Assembly: GCA_026770025.1 (NCBI GenBank)
Contig: JAMXDE010000018.1
Span: forward strand, 806,001 to 870,000
Source of the DNA: Craspedostauros australis
Taxonomy: Eukaryota > Bacillariophyta > Bacillariophyceae > Mastogloiales > Achnanthaceae
DNA length: 64,000 bases
Direction of reading: 5' to 3'
Part shown: piece by piece, positions 21,178 through 33,500 of the stretch
Layout: each line of letters opens with the position of its first letter
How positions within the stretch are numbered: the stretch's first letter is position 1
Program-made: the position numbers and the translations under genes
Notes under the pieces: generated by a model
The model's input: the letters and a program-made list of their open reading frames with translations, nothing else
Databases searched by the model: none
Told to the model about the DNA's origin: nothing

Positions 21178-22196
21178 TCGTTCGACAGAGAGAGAGAGAA
21201 AGCGATTTCATTTGATAGATTTACAACATGCAATACCATACTTGGGTGATCGGAATTGGATCTGGCGGAAATTAACAGCGCTGTACATGGCGAACTGCGG
21301 CCCAACACGGGCACAGGCGAAGACCCTCGTACATTTTGAAAGCATACGACAAGCAGTACTACGAATCATCCGAAAAGGATAAGAGGAACAAACAAAAGGC
21401 AGCCACAAAACCGTGCACAATTAGGACGCAGCTACAAGTACCGTTGCAAGCATGCCACATAGAACAACAGAGTAGAGAAAACAGACAGCGAGAGGAAGTG
21501 AGCAAGAGAGAGAGAGAAAGAGTGACAGTAACGATGTAATAGTAGCGACCAGTTTTATCTTCATGGATTCATCTGCCTGTTTTAGCAGTACGACACTACC
21601 AGTACGGCCTTGTAGTATGTGGGTGGTTTCTGAAGGGGTGGAGATGGCGATCAGCTGCTGCCAAGCGTGTCTCTGAATGCCGACGAGTGGCGAAAATCGA
21701 CGCTCTAGTCTCATTGGATAGACTTTCGATCGTATTCTCGTTTGCGTCCAACACGTCTTCGCGTGTGTGCGAGATACAACGAAGACGCAAGAGAGAGGCA
21801 AGGAGGCAACGCTGGGAGGAGGTCCTTTTCAGTGCTACTACGTGAACTACACACGACACTCCATATTGTAGAGTGTTACAGAGTAATGCTAGTATATTAG
21901 ATTCCATTGTCAATTTGCATTCGTATGGTACGCACGTAGAGCAGTTCGGTATGTTGTTCATGCGTTGTGCTTGTGCGAGTACGAGTACGAGTACTCTATT
22001 ATGTTGTGTCGCATTGTAGTAGACTTGCATTTCTTGTCTATGCTCCACATCCAAGAATTGATTTTGTTTCTGTTTCTGATCCTAAACCTGGCATCTTTCT
22101 CCACGTTCCATGCAACCGCGTGGAGCATGGCACAAGGATGCAGCAACGGAAGATCTGTGCAGCATAGTATCTTCCTCCTCGTGGCTCGTGTGGTTA
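21178..22196. other. Convergent intergenic region, no supported gene
   Basis: It lies between the 3' ends of the CPBP gene (+) and the HMA-domain gene (-). It has GA-rich tracts near 21,190 and 21,510 and a GAGTAC tandem repeat near 21,975-21,995. No coding signal is seen. Confidence 0.5.
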
Positions 22197-23402
22197 TTAC
22201 CTTCCCGATCCAACCTCCATTGCTTCAATCTCACATGCATCACCAAAGCCAACGCTGTATAGCGTCGCCACGAGCTGTTGGCGGACAGTATCCAATGCGT
22301 CGAGTGATTCTGCTTCGACCTCCACCATCACCTTTCCACCCCGCTTCTTTTTCTTCTCCATGCTTCGTTGTCCTGTTTTGGCAACGCGTTTCTCATCGGG
22401 ACCATTCTCCACAGGAGTGTTGGCATCATTCTCATCCTCCACATCACCCGTGTCATGTGCTTCATTCCCAGCCTCTACTTCAACTGGAGTCTCCGTTTCC
22501 ATGCCATCGTCAACCTCGTCGACGCTCGGCAACAGCCACGATCTGACGTCCACCACACTTCCAAACGACGGCGATGAGTGTCTCAAGGAAGATTCGATCT
22601 TGTTGATGCAACTCACGCACCCCATGGCCGGCACTGAAAGCAACAACTTGGCCCGAATGCCGGCCGGAGCTCCATTCGCGGATGACCGAACTGGGGCCTG
22701 TCTGGGCGTTCGTCGTCGTTGTTGCTGATTCCAAAGGTGGACCATCTCTGGCAGCAGCGCCAGTACCACGCGCAGCGTCGTGATGACGGGCGGGTGGCAT
22801 CGGGCGGATAGCACCGTCAGGTAGCCCAGCAGCGCCAAGAAGTACGGCCGGCTTGGACCGAGGTAGGTGTTGAACCCGGCGCAGCCACCCGCGAGGAGAT
22901 TGATGGCCAGTTGGAGGAGACAGCACGAGCTGGACAGCATCGGGAGGATTACGTTGGAAAGCACCGCCGAAAGAATTGGCGCCGATGCTGGGATGAACAC
23001 GAGGTATCCAGTTTGTCGCAGATGACTCGTCGTCATGCCCAAGAACGTCAGGATCGCGGACGATACGGCGAATCGCGGCAGGAAGCCCGGTGACCAGATC
23101 AGGTTGTATGCGGCCACAGTTTGGCTTGACAGTTCGCCTCCGCCCTGAAGCTCGCGTATGCTGCCGGCCAGTTCATGGCTTTTGCTGCGTCTTTGCGTTG
23201 CGGGCAGACCGAATGCCAGCGGAGCATCGTTGCGCATCGATGATCTCACCGAGGCATGGTGGTTCTGTCTCTGCGCCGTGCTGACAGCAGCGGCAGCATG
23301 GAAGGCACCCTCCGCAACGGTCGAGCAGCACGAAACCAGCAGCACAAGCAGCAGGATCTTACGAACTGCCATGCGGTTGACACTTGATCGGTTGTTGCTC
23401 AT
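22197..23402 (-). CDS. Multi-pass membrane protein with an interrupted heavy-metal-associated (HMA) domain
   Basis: A single-exon protein of 401 residues. The N-terminus is a signal peptide followed by A-E-G-A-F-H-A, consistent with diatom plastid import. A second start at codon 11 (M-A-V-R-K) gives a cleaner signal peptide. Several hydrophobic segments lie between about 105 and 215. An HMA-type metal site M-G-C-V-S-C is at 260-265, preceded by a beta strand (L-L-L-S-V-P-A) and followed by a helix, as in copper or mercury chaperone domains. A roughly 70-residue Glu/Asp- and Lys-rich insert splits the domain before the last strand and helix (K-V-M-V-E-V-E-A, then Q-Q-L-V-A-T-L-Y-S-V-G-F). I infer metal handling or transport at a plastid membrane. 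No transporter family could be assigned to the membrane part. Confidence 0.75.
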   Translation of the reverse strand: MSNNRSSVNRMAVRKILLLVLLVSCCSTVAEGAFHAAAAVSTAQRQNHHASVRSSMRNDAPLAFGLPATQRRSKSHELAGSIRELQGGGELSSQTVAAYNLIWSPGFLPRFAVSSAILTFLGMTTSHLRQTGYLVFIPASAPILSAVLSNVILPMLSSSCCLLQLAINLLAGGCAGFNTYLGPSRPYFLALLGYLTVLSARCHPPVITTLRVVLALLPEMVHLWNQQQRRRTPRQAPVRSSANGAPAGIRAKLLLSVPAMGCVSCINKIESSLRHSSPSFGSVVDVRSWLLPSVDEVDDGMETETPVEVEAGNEAHDTGDVEDENDANTPVENGPDEKRVAKTGQRSMEKKKKRGGKVMVEVEAESLDALDTVRQQLVATLYSVGFGDACEIEAMEVGSGR

Positions 23403-23955
23403 CCTTCCAAGCTTCCTCTTGCCTCAGGTATCCCACGTATGGATCTATAGAGGTCCTCCCTGTATCGTACTCCACTGTCTGTTTCGGAAAGATTATGCGT
23501 GTTATGACACGTATGTGCAAGTATGCTGGAGTCTAATCATGGGTGCGCTGATGATGCGCTGGATCCTTGACAACGCGAATGCCGCAGTCCTCGCAGGTCC
23601 AGACAGTCACGGTGGCAGAATCGATCGCCGTGTTTCGTGTTCGGTTTGTGTTCCCATTGTCGTGTCAAAACACGCTTGATCAATCAATACAAACTTGAGG
23701 CAGTGTGATTGGCCAGATATCCACGACTAACATGGCAACGCCAACAGTCCTGCGAGTCCATTTGGTCTGCCCGATGGAACACGCAAGCGCAATGATGCAA
23801 TCTCCACGTGTACTTCGTGCCATACGACCAATACTCTATTCCACCCTATCCAATTGGAAGGAGGGTAATATCACATTTCACCATAGAACTTTGTGTTGCA
23901 TTGCGTCACATTGTATTTCTTCTATTCGTTCTAACATCTGTGCCACACTTGACGA
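23403..23955. other. Intergenic, no supported gene
   Basis: This lies between the HMA-domain gene and the aminotransferase gene, both on the minus strand. It should contain the promoter of the former and the 3' end of the latter. Nothing else is recognised. Confidence 0.5.
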
Positions 23956-25952
23956 TCATACAACGCCCCTCAGCGTTCGACTGTCGAGATCCGACCAGTC
24001 GAGGCGCCGGACTTTGGACACAAGGCAGCTGAGGCGTTCCATGGCGACTTCCAGCACATCGGGGCTGTTCCATGCATAGCATAGGCGGAACATGCCGGGC
24101 CGTTCATCATGCTGACAATCGCCAGATGTCAGGACCACGTGAGCATGATCCTCGATCAGCTGGGCGAGCTTGCGTTCCCATTCGACGGTCCGCTTCGGTA
24201 AGAGCACGCTGAGGTCGATGTAGACGAACATCCCGGCTTCTGCTGCGACGAATGGCACCACCATGTCGCGGAGCTTGTTGACGCAGATTCGGTACATCCG
24301 CGTCAACCGCAGCTGATGCTCCATCAAGTACCGATCGACGAAGTCATCGTCCGTGAGCAATTCGGAGACGACCATCTGGATTGGTGCGGATGCTCCCGAG
24401 AAGATGTTCATGTTCGCAAGGCATCGGATCAGCAATTCATTCTGCGTGTACAGGACTCCCAATCGCAGGCCGCTGGCTCCGAAGTCTTTGGAGATCGACC
24501 AGACCATGTGGACGTGGTTTCCCAGGTTGTTGTCGAGTGCATGCAAGACCGATCGGAACGCAGTCGCATTGCGAGTGCCCTGCTCTTGCCTGTGAACCGA
24601 CAAAGCGTAGCACTCGTCCATGATGAGATGCATGTTTCGTTTGCGACACCATTCCGCTGCATTCTGAATTGTCTGCGCTCTGTACACGACCCCCAACGGA
24701 TTGTTCGGATTGGTGAGGAGAAGGAATTTGGGATTGTAGCCGTGTTGTTTTGCTTTGTTGAAAGCGTGGCCCAGGTCGGAAGGTGTGGGTCCGTTTGTTC
24801 GATCGACGACACTGAAGCCAAAGGGTTCAATGCCAGCCACCATCTGTAGTTTGTGTGTGATGTATTATTATATCATTTGTAGCACGAGCATAATGCAAGC
24901 GGAAGAGTTGCATGAGGCAAGTGCACATGGATAGTTGAGTTCATTGCCGCACATGCTGACATGGATACAAGTGCGGTCGTACATTGTTCCAGTACGCAAT
25001 TGCCCAAACCTGGGAGTAAATTCGGGGACGCCGCAACAGCGATCAGTCAGAAACTACTCACCGACATGGCGTTATCAAATGCTGCATAGTACGGGGTTGG
25101 GATCAGGCACGCATCCTGCAACGAACTCCGTCCATCAAAATCCGTCTCGGCATCTGCGTCATTGTCGTCGTCATCGGTACCATCACCACCATTGTCTTCG
25201 TCACTGTGCTTGTTCCTTGCATGCTTGCTGCCGTCGCTGCCCAATAGGAAGAACAGCGCATTCAGTATCGCACTTGCTCCAGCCGCCAGACACACATGAT
25301 CTGGTGAAACATGTTCCAACGCCTGCTCCGGAGTGATATCTTGCCATTGTTGTTGGTGTGGAGATTGTTGCTGCTGTTGCTGTTGCTGCTGCTGCTGTTG
25401 CTGAGAAGGATGCGACGAGCCGTTCGAAAACAGGAAGCGCTTGGCCAAGAAGTATGCGACGGCTTGTCGCGCAATCGCCAGGCCCAGGAAGGAATTGTAC
25501 GAATACACGCTGACGTCAGAGAATGCCGTGATTGCCGTTGTTGCTTGTGCCAACCGCTCCGTCAGAACATCGATCATCAACTTGTTCTCTGCCATGCACA
25601 GGGCGATGTAACCTGATGGATTGAAAGTTGGATGGCACGGATCTTGCATGCAGTAAATGAACCCGGCGTGATGCGCCGGTGGCGGGCAAAGCGCTGCGAG
25701 TCCTCTCGTTCCCACTCTTCCGCATGGCTGAAGGGAAGTGGTCTTTTCGCCTTGTCCGCTCCATCGTTCTGCGCTGTTGGAGTCAGCCACGCGCCATTGT
25801 CGTCGTCGCTCTTGTTTTTCCTGCTTTCTACGAAGCTCTGCTCTGGATCGTCGCCATCCCCACCACACCGTGGACACAAACAGCAGGCTCGATAGGATGA
25901 AATCGGATCGTTCTCTGCCGCTGCTACTGCTGCCACTTCTGTTGCTCGGCAT
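23956..25952 (-). CDS. PLP-dependent class I/II aminotransferase, ACC-synthase-like
   Basis: Two exons on the minus strand (25952-25062, 24843-23956) with a 218-bp phase-0 intron give 592 residues. The join makes P-Y-Y-A-A-F-D-N-A-M-S-M-V-A-G-I-E-P, a continuous family motif. Other features are N-P-S-G-Y-I-A-L-C-M-A-E-N-K-L, T-N-P-N-N-P-L-G, the PLP Asp in I-M-D-E-C-Y, and the PLP lysine near residue 416 in S-I-S-K-D-F-G-A-S-G-L-R-L-G. This pattern matches 1-aminocyclopropane-1-carboxylate synthase and related alanine-type aminotransferases. The substrate cannot be fixed from sequence. Two low-complexity inserts, a run of 13 Gln and an Asp/Asn-rich loop, lie before the catalytic core. The N-terminus is uncertain: the chosen ATG gives a hydrophobic segment near residues 20-36 that could be an anchor, but an upstream exon is possible. 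Confidence 0.83.
25370..25408. repeat. Poly-Gln-coding trinucleotide repeat
   Basis: A CTG/TTG triplet run that reads as about 13 consecutive Gln codons in the aminotransferase gene on the minus strand. It sits between two conserved blocks and is probably a surface loop whose length can vary. Confidence 0.85.
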
Positions 25953-27329
25953 GGCGTTTGAAGAGGTGCAACTCGAGCCTGTCCTCACAATTCTTGCACG
26001 AATACGAGGATGGTGCACTCGATCGATGTGGGGCGCAAGTATGTGCCCACTATCGGAGGCGGACTTGTTGCGGAACTCCACGACTACTGGCTCTTGGCTG
26101 GTTGTGAGTATGAATTGCGATCATCGACATGGTTCATTTCTTCATCTCTGCGATTGCTGTCATCGTATCCGTCGGTGTGGAAGGAAGAAAAGAGAGGGAG
26201 GGGAGAAGCAGAAGGTTGGCACCGTCGTCACTGTTGTCGTCGCGGAGTGTGAAAGTGGCGTGTCACTGACAGTTGACACCCACACGAACCCCTCCAATCT
26301 TTCTCGTGATTGATGAAGTCGACATCAGCCAATCGAAATCCAGAATGACACCAACTGGTATCTTTGGTTCATTCAATCTTGTGTACGCGTGACCAGAGAA
26401 CGCGGACTAGACAATAGAGGAAGCAAGACGAAACGACAAATGCGCAGAGCGAGTGATAGTCGTGTCGTGAAGCACTTGTCAACAACAACGTCCAAACAAA
26501 TGACAACAACCCCAAAAAACTCATGTACCGAGAATGCGCACGTGGAGGTGTCGGTTCGCTTTGATGCACACAAACAATCCAAGGGGCGGTCACCGAGCCG
26601 CCGAAAGGAGAGCATCTCCTGGCTGCTAATTGCTTCTGTTCCGCCTCCTCCATTTTGGAGAGATATTTGCGTGTCGACATCCACGGTATGGAACGAGAAG
26701 ATACTCGTACGGTTGTCTGCACTGTCCAGGCATCGTACTCGCAGAGCACGTACGATCTATGCATGATGCTCCACGGAAGAACAACAGTTTGCAGCTCGTC
26801 TGGTGCTCGTACGAGGACGTGCGACAACCAGAGAGTTGATTGCGTGCGGTTCCTTTCGATGTGCGAACGCCTCCAGATTTTTGTCGCTTGTGCTGGAAAA
26901 GAGAAGGGTGATGCTCGCAAGTGTGGAACAACCGTTGTTCCAAATGAACATACACGAGATTGATCCTGAGAATTCGACAACGAAATGAAGAGGAACAAGA
27001 TCGGCAAGTCAACACATTTTCCACAAACACCATACACCACCTTTGCTCTCTTCCGAGAGAGAAAGAGAGAGAGCCTTCGCGACACACACCAACACCAGCA
27101 ACACCAGCAACACCAGCGACACCGAGCACCATCGCCGACAACATGCGTATCAGTACGAGTCCACCGGAGAAGGAAAGCTCATAAGATCTTCTCCTCCACA
27201 AACAACAACAACCACACACCCACATACATGCACACATACTAGTACATCCACGGAATCGTACACACAACAATTACACCTGAGAAAAAGCAACCAGCCAAAC
27301 AACAATCCTCTCCTTTCATCATCTCAAAC
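25953..27329. other. Divergent intergenic region, no supported gene
   Basis: Both the aminotransferase (-) and ABC transporter (+) promoters should lie in this 1.4 kb. Part of the left side could be an extra 5' exon or leader of the aminotransferase. CAACAC-type repeats and adenine/cytosine-rich DNA near 27,090-27,320 look like the ABC transporter 5' leader. Confidence 0.45.
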
Positions 27330-29438
27330 ATGACTACCATCCATAACGAAAAGAGCAGCGACAATGGCGACGTCGAAGTCGGCGTCAAACCAAACGATGC
27401 CCAAACCACCGCGACTGCGATGGCCATCCGCGGTGATCCATTCGCGGAACGTGACGGCAAGACCCTCACATGGACCAACGTCGACATGACCTTGGCAGGC
27501 AAGGATGGCAAGGAGGATCGCATGCTTCTTGAAAAGGTGTGGGGAGAAGTCCCAGCCAAGCAAACCACAGCGATCATGGGACCAAGGTACGACCGCAGGA
27601 GAAACTGACTCCTGATGAATTGATTGGATTGACATCGTGGCTTTCTTGAGACTGTCTACCGTCGTGTAATTCCACGCTATACTGACTACATCGCCGGCAC
27701 GAACGCTCCGAAACACGTTCCTCAACCTCGATCTATTCCACTCCATCCATTCCATCCACTCTATGCATTCACATCTATCACCCCAACGACCAATAGTGGA
27801 GCCGGCAAGACGTCGCTCCTCAACATCCTGGCGGGAAGAGCCGCCACCGGAGGTGCAATCACCATCGATGCTGACGTCCGTCTCAACAACTACATCGTCG
27901 ACCCCACCGACATCAATGTGCGCCAGCAGATCGCCTTCGTGGCACAGGATGATTCCCTCCCAGTCACATCGACTCCACGCGAGGCCATTCGCTTCTCCGC
28001 CAAGCTGCGCCTTCCACGGTCCACCACCGACGAGGAAATCGAGATGCTGACCACCCGCATGCTCGCCGAGCTCGGTCTGGTGGATTGCGCCGACACCATC
28101 GTCGGAGGGCCGCTCATCAAGGGCATCAGCGGCGGGCAGCGCAAGCGAACGTCCGTGGGGGTGGAGCTCGTCACTAAGCCGGCTCTTGTCTTCTTGGACG
28201 AGCCAACATCTGGATTGGACAGCTTCTCTGCTGTCCAGCTGTGCCAGGTGCTGAAGAAGGTCGCCAACGCTGGCGCGAGTGTCCTCTTCACCATCCATCA
28301 GCCATCCAGCGAGATCTTCAACTCCTTTGACCACCTCATCCTCATGAACAAGGGACGTGTCATGTACCAGGGAGCCGTTGATGCAGTCCCGCAGCACTTC
28401 GCGGAACGCAACAGCCCGGTACCGCAGTACTACAACGTGTCGGACCACATCATGGCGGTGGCTCAGGCCAAGGACATCAAGCAGCTGGAGAAGGACGGAT
28501 TCTTCCCCATCGACGAGCGCGACATGGCGCCGCCGTTGGATGGACTCAATGAGACTGGCCGCGACGCTCTTGGTATCACCAATCATTCCACCGGAATGGA
28601 CGATGACAAGTTCGATACTCGCCAGGTCAGCATCCTCACTCAGCTCCGCCTTCTATTCGGTCGCGAGTTCATCAACCTGAAGCGCGATGTCGGAGCTGTG
28701 GGAACACGATACGGTCTCACCATCTTTCTGGGCATCCTCATTGGCGTCATCTTCTGGGATGTGGGCGCGGAGGATCCCTCCGTACAGATCAACGTGCAAA
28801 GTCGCTGGGGCGCTCTCATCGTCGTCCTGCTCATGGCCATGTTTGGCACGGCTGACGATGCGCTGCTCCAGTTCCCTTCCCAACGCCCAGTCTTCTTGCG
28901 TGAATACTCCACCAACCATTACAGCATCGTCGCCTACTTCCTGTCCCGTCTCACAGTCGAGGCCGTCGTGACCTTGGGCCAGATCTTCTGCCTGTCCATC
29001 ATCACCTTCTACATGATCGACTTCCAGATGGGCTTCGGGTGGTTCCTCCTCATCAACTATGCCCTGGCCATGGTGTCCGCCGCATTGGCCGTTGCATTGG
29101 GAGCAGCAGTGGAAGATCCGAAGACGGCAACAGAACTGCTGCCCATGCTCTTCGTCCCGCAGATGCTGTTCGCAGGATTCTTCGTGGCCACTGATCTCAT
29201 TCCATCATGGTTGAGATGGGCGCAGTACCTTTGCTCCTTGACTTACGCACTCCGCTTGATGGTGTTGGAGGAATTCGAGTCCTGCAATCCAGCCGAAAAG
29301 TGCGAGAGAGTGATCAGCAACATGGATGCCGAGGAGGATGACACGTACTGGTACTGGCTGGTCCTTCTCTCTCTCTTTTTGCTGTTCCGCTTGTCAGCAC
29401 TTGTCATTCTCATACGCAAGTCCACCAAGTTCTACTAA
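27330..29438 (+). CDS. ABCG-subfamily half transporter
   Basis: Two exons (27330-27586, 27797-29438) with a 210-bp intron give 632 residues. The join falls inside the Walker A motif and restores G-P-S-G-A-G-K-T-S at about 84-92. The nucleotide-binding domain comes first, then the membrane domain, which is the reverse order typical of ABCG/White proteins. The Q-loop region A-Q-D-D, the signature I-S-G-G-Q-R-K-R, Walker B L-V-F-L-D-E-P-T-S-G-L-D-S and the switch His in I-H-Q-P-S are all present. About six transmembrane helices fill the C-terminal 270 residues, with a short Cys-containing outer loop before the last one. Such half transporters dimerise and move lipids, sterols or other hydrophobic compounds. 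The substrate is unknown. Confidence 0.95.
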
Positions 29439-30506
29439 TTCAGTATCGTCTTCAAGGCGATACAATGTGTGTAATATGTACGAGTCACGTACTAGTCAAC
29501 AAGAGTAATGTTCAACAAGAGTAATGTTCAACGATAGTATGATGTGGCACACTCTCTTCAATTCACATGTAATTGGAACTCGCCCAACGGCCTCTTGCCG
29601 ATTCAACGACGGTAGAGCGAGCCGATAGGCAAACACATTATCTTAAATAGCATCTCTCCGATTCCGTCCTTCCATGATTCTACAACCATGGCACGCCTTC
29701 GGACACCTGACTCTCCAGAGTCTGCCCTAACCCTTGACATGCATACGACCACAACATCAGCGCGTGAGATCTGAATTGGGTTCCCTCACTCCGCATACAT
29801 ACCATGCTCCGCCTGCCATGCTTTGCGTGCGAATTCATTGGGCCATGTAGTAGTATGCATGGCCCAAACAACGAGGTCCAGTACAATCGTGCGTATTTGA
29901 CATCGGAGAAGGCGACAATAGACAACGATGTAGCGTGTTGTGTATTAGGGTTTCGAAGAACGAGAAGGAAGGATCGATCATGCACCATAGCGTGCAAGAG
30001 GCAAATTCTGACAACAAGTACCGCCACACTTCGGACTTTGTGGAGAGCACAGAGGATGATAGAAGCGAAACATGGGTATCGCATTGACAACCGTATCCGG
30101 ACTCCACACGCCACGTTGCAGAAGATCTTTGCGTTAGGACGCAAAAACCTGAGATGACCAACCAGTACGAGGCAGAGCACAACAGAATGAGAGAGTGTAG
30201 CACGGTACAGACATCCCACACATAGCAGCACAACAACTCCAATCGAATGGCTTGCAACACCAACAGCCACAAAAAACCGAATCATCGATCTGTTGTGCCA
30301 AATCATACGATCACCTAAAACGCCGAAAACGACACCACTGCCATCAACAGCCATAGCCACCAACGCTGTCTCCACCGCACTCCTGCTCCAGCCCACAACA
30401 GAACCTCTCAAGTGACCAGATTGGACCGGTACATCAAGCTCGCACTCGAACTCACACTCACACTCGCACCAAAGCCAAGAATCAACGATTTCGCCCTCGC
30501 TTTGAG
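29439..30506. other. Upstream region of P-loop protein copy 1, partly duplicated
   Basis: From about 29957 to 30500 this DNA is similar to 50636-51216 upstream of the second copy. The first roughly 390 bases align closely with few gaps, including the noncoding-looking sequence around 30,250-30,300. No frame is kept open in both copies, so I read it as promoter or leader DNA duplicated with the gene. The part before 29957 has no counterpart at copy 2. Confidence 0.7.
29957..30349 (+). repeat. Duplicated 5' flank, copy 1 (partner at 50636-51028)
   Basis: By eye the two segments match at most positions over about 390 bases. Both begin at a GAACGAGAAGGAAGG sequence and end near a GCCATCAAC sequence. 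Small indels shift any reading frame, arguing against a shared exon. The abrupt left edge marks one end of the duplicated unit. Confidence 0.8.
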
Positions 30507-33500
30507 ATGGCTGCAGTTGGCGGTGACGCCGGTGATCCTGGTGGTGACTCGCCGCTCGTTGCGACCAGCCACGATTCTGTCTTCAAGACCTACCACTTTT
30601 GGACCACCAAGGATGACGAAAGCATCCAGAAGGCTCTGAAGACCTTGCTGAAGCATGAGGAAAGCGCCGAAACGCAGAGCATGGAATCAAAAGACGCCAA
30701 GAGCGTACGGGAGATTAAATGGCTCAACAGAATGATGAGCTTTCGAAAGCAGATTATCGATCAGGTCGAAAACAACCACTTGCAGAAGGAGGGAGTACAT
30801 ACAATGAGTATTGGCCTCGCCACGCTTGAAAACGGGGTTCTGGTCCAATGGCTCTACAACGGCGGCAATAAGGACAACGCAACATACGCATGGAGGTCAA
30901 TCAAGGGTCTAGGAGGAATCGATGACCCAAGCATTCCTCTCCGCGAATCGGTGCGGAAGATCCTGAGTATTCTCCACAACGCCCGAAGCGACCGAACAAC
31001 GCATTCTCTTCACCGCATGGACTGTGACGATGGCAGAGCAGCATACTACATCGGCGAATGCAAGTTTCGACACATGGGCAACAACTTTGGAATCCCCCAA
31101 ACAGTTCATATCGCCAAACATGACGAAGCGCCAGATTCCAGCGTTGTTCGTGTCCTCTTCTCCGGCAGCGGCACAGGCAAGACAGTTGAGCTGGCGACAA
31201 GCTCAGAGTCAAGAAATGCGACCATCACTCTGATGCACGAAGCAGATGGTGACATAGCGATGAGGGAACCAAACGGAGATCGAACGAATCAGTGCCGAAC
31301 CTATTTGAAGAGATGGGTGGATACTGACTTCGCATACAACGGTGAGGTGCTATCAACGATCGTAACCACGGTGCAGCAGCGGTTGCGTACACTCAAGAAG
31401 AATCAAGGCGGGGGCAACGCGGTTGGCGACGATGAACACCCGAATGTGAACGACAACAGGATTCGGATAGTGCTTGCCATCGATGAAGCATCGAAGTGTC
31501 CCAATCTTGCGAGAGAGATCATCAAAAACTATGATGACCTTGGAAGAGACCTTGGTCACTACATCATGAACAATGGGTCTGGAGGCGCGAAGGAAGGAGA
31601 CAGCACGGATCATGGTGGACTCCCAGCAACCGAAACCCCGTCAGCCATCGAGGTGGTCTTCTCTATCGCAGGCACAGGAATGTACCGTGGGATTGCCGGT
31701 TCTCCAAGCAAAAACTTCGTCTGTCTTGACTCCAGCGCCAAAAAGGATCCCAAACAAACGTACGAAGCCCTTTGCAAGGAATACAACGAACGAAGATGGC
31801 AAAGGCGCAAGCTCCCCACCTACAAGAAGATGATGGAGACGCCATTCCTGAGCATCATCGCAACACACAATGCAAGGATGACGTCCATCTTCATCAACCA
31901 GCTGGCAGAATCGATGTTGAAGATCGGCAACCCGGATGATGACATGAGGCTGATCTCGTTCGTGTTCACCAAGTTTCTACGATGCAATGGCTTTTCCACC
32001 CTTCGGACTGGTACGACAGAAGGAGCCAGCAAACAAGCTCTGGCAGTGGCACGAGTCCTGGCCATTGCTCTGTATCAAGAGGAACTCGAAGTGCCCATGG
32101 ATATCGAGACAGCAAAGGAACGCGCGAGGAGACTCGACTATGGAATCGAGTTCGAGAGGTTCGGAACGAACGACATCAACATCATGTACCATCTCGTCAC
32201 GAGGTATGGACTGGTGGTACCAGTGCCTTTCGAGACATTCGACCACGTTGTGATGGATGAGGATGGGAATACTCAGGTGGATCCAGCATTCACGCAGCCG
32301 AAGAGCCTGAAGAAGCCATACTTGGTGGATGAAGCCATTCAACTGCTGTGTGTGTGGCTGTTGGAGGGTGGAAAGCGGTTGGAGGGCAGCTATGACTTTC
32401 TTGGAAGGACTCTGCTTCCCTTCGAGGCGTTGTCGACGCAGATCGTCGGTTCTGCCATCACTGCAGCCACGACGGTCGCACAACAGAAACGGAAACACAT
32501 CCAATCCATTCTGAAGGATACGCTCAACATGCAGCCCAAATCGTCCAGCGGCAAGACAGACCCTGACAACAAGACAGACCACGTGCAAGAGGCATGGGAT
32601 GCTCTGGAAGATGTGATTCCTGTCTCCGTTTGGTCTGACTTTGCGTTGAATGGGATGTACCATCAGCAGTCTGAAATGAGCCTCAACGAACCGACCATAC
32701 CAACAAAGCCCGAGAACTTTGAAGAGATGACCACAGCTCAGGTCATGGAGTGGATGGAAACCGAGAAGAACGAACGTCTCAATGCCCGTGAGGCTCGCAT
32801 GCGGCTGAACCGTTGGGACGGGTTGGAAACAAAGCAAGTCGATCCAAACTTTGGCAGCAATCCTCGTGAACTGATCTCGGAATTGGACACACTCGACGGC
32901 TTCGATGCTTCATGGTGGGAGACCTTGATACCAACTTTCGACATGGACAATGATCTGACAGGAGGTCTTCTCAAGATGAGGGAGGCATGCGGCCATCTTG
33001 AGAAAACGATCAGAGAGACAGAAACGCCCCAATTCAATCCAACCAAACAGAATTTCTGTCCATCACTCACAACTGTGGCTGAGGGATCGAGCAACCTCGC
33101 GGATGGATACATTTCCACTGCTGGCGTGAGGAAGATCACGAACAGCGCAGGTAAATTCTTGAGATGGGAAGTGGGACTCTTCACGGTCTGTGTCCAAGCC
33201 AAAGATATGTTTGATTCCAGCACAATTGACTACAAGGATATCCGCAACATCAGAGACAGGATTTACCACGACCTCCTTGACATCATGTTTGGCTTGAATC
33301 GGTTGTACTGCGTTGCAGGCATGCAAGACAAGCTTGCCATGAATACAGCGCCACCCGAAGACGATGAGGAAGACGACGATAACAGTGACAGCGACAACGG
33401 AACATCCCTTTACGCAGGTTTTCCGACCGATGTGAGTCCACTGTTGAGTGAATCGATGGACAAGCTCGACAATCATCGCAGGCGTAGTCGGAAGACCCAG

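Noticed and set aside
27324-28586. 420-codon minus-strand frame
   Set aside because: Antisense to the ABC transporter exons and runs through its intron without motifs.
29680-30411. 243-codon minus-strand frame upstream of P-loop copy 1
   Set aside because: Part of it is repeated at copy 2, but indels break the shared frame there, so the similarity is of DNA and not of a protein.
31973-32837. 286-codon minus-strand frame and its twin at 52973-53851
   Set aside because: Conserved between the two P-loop copies only because the coding DNA is; no motif of its own.
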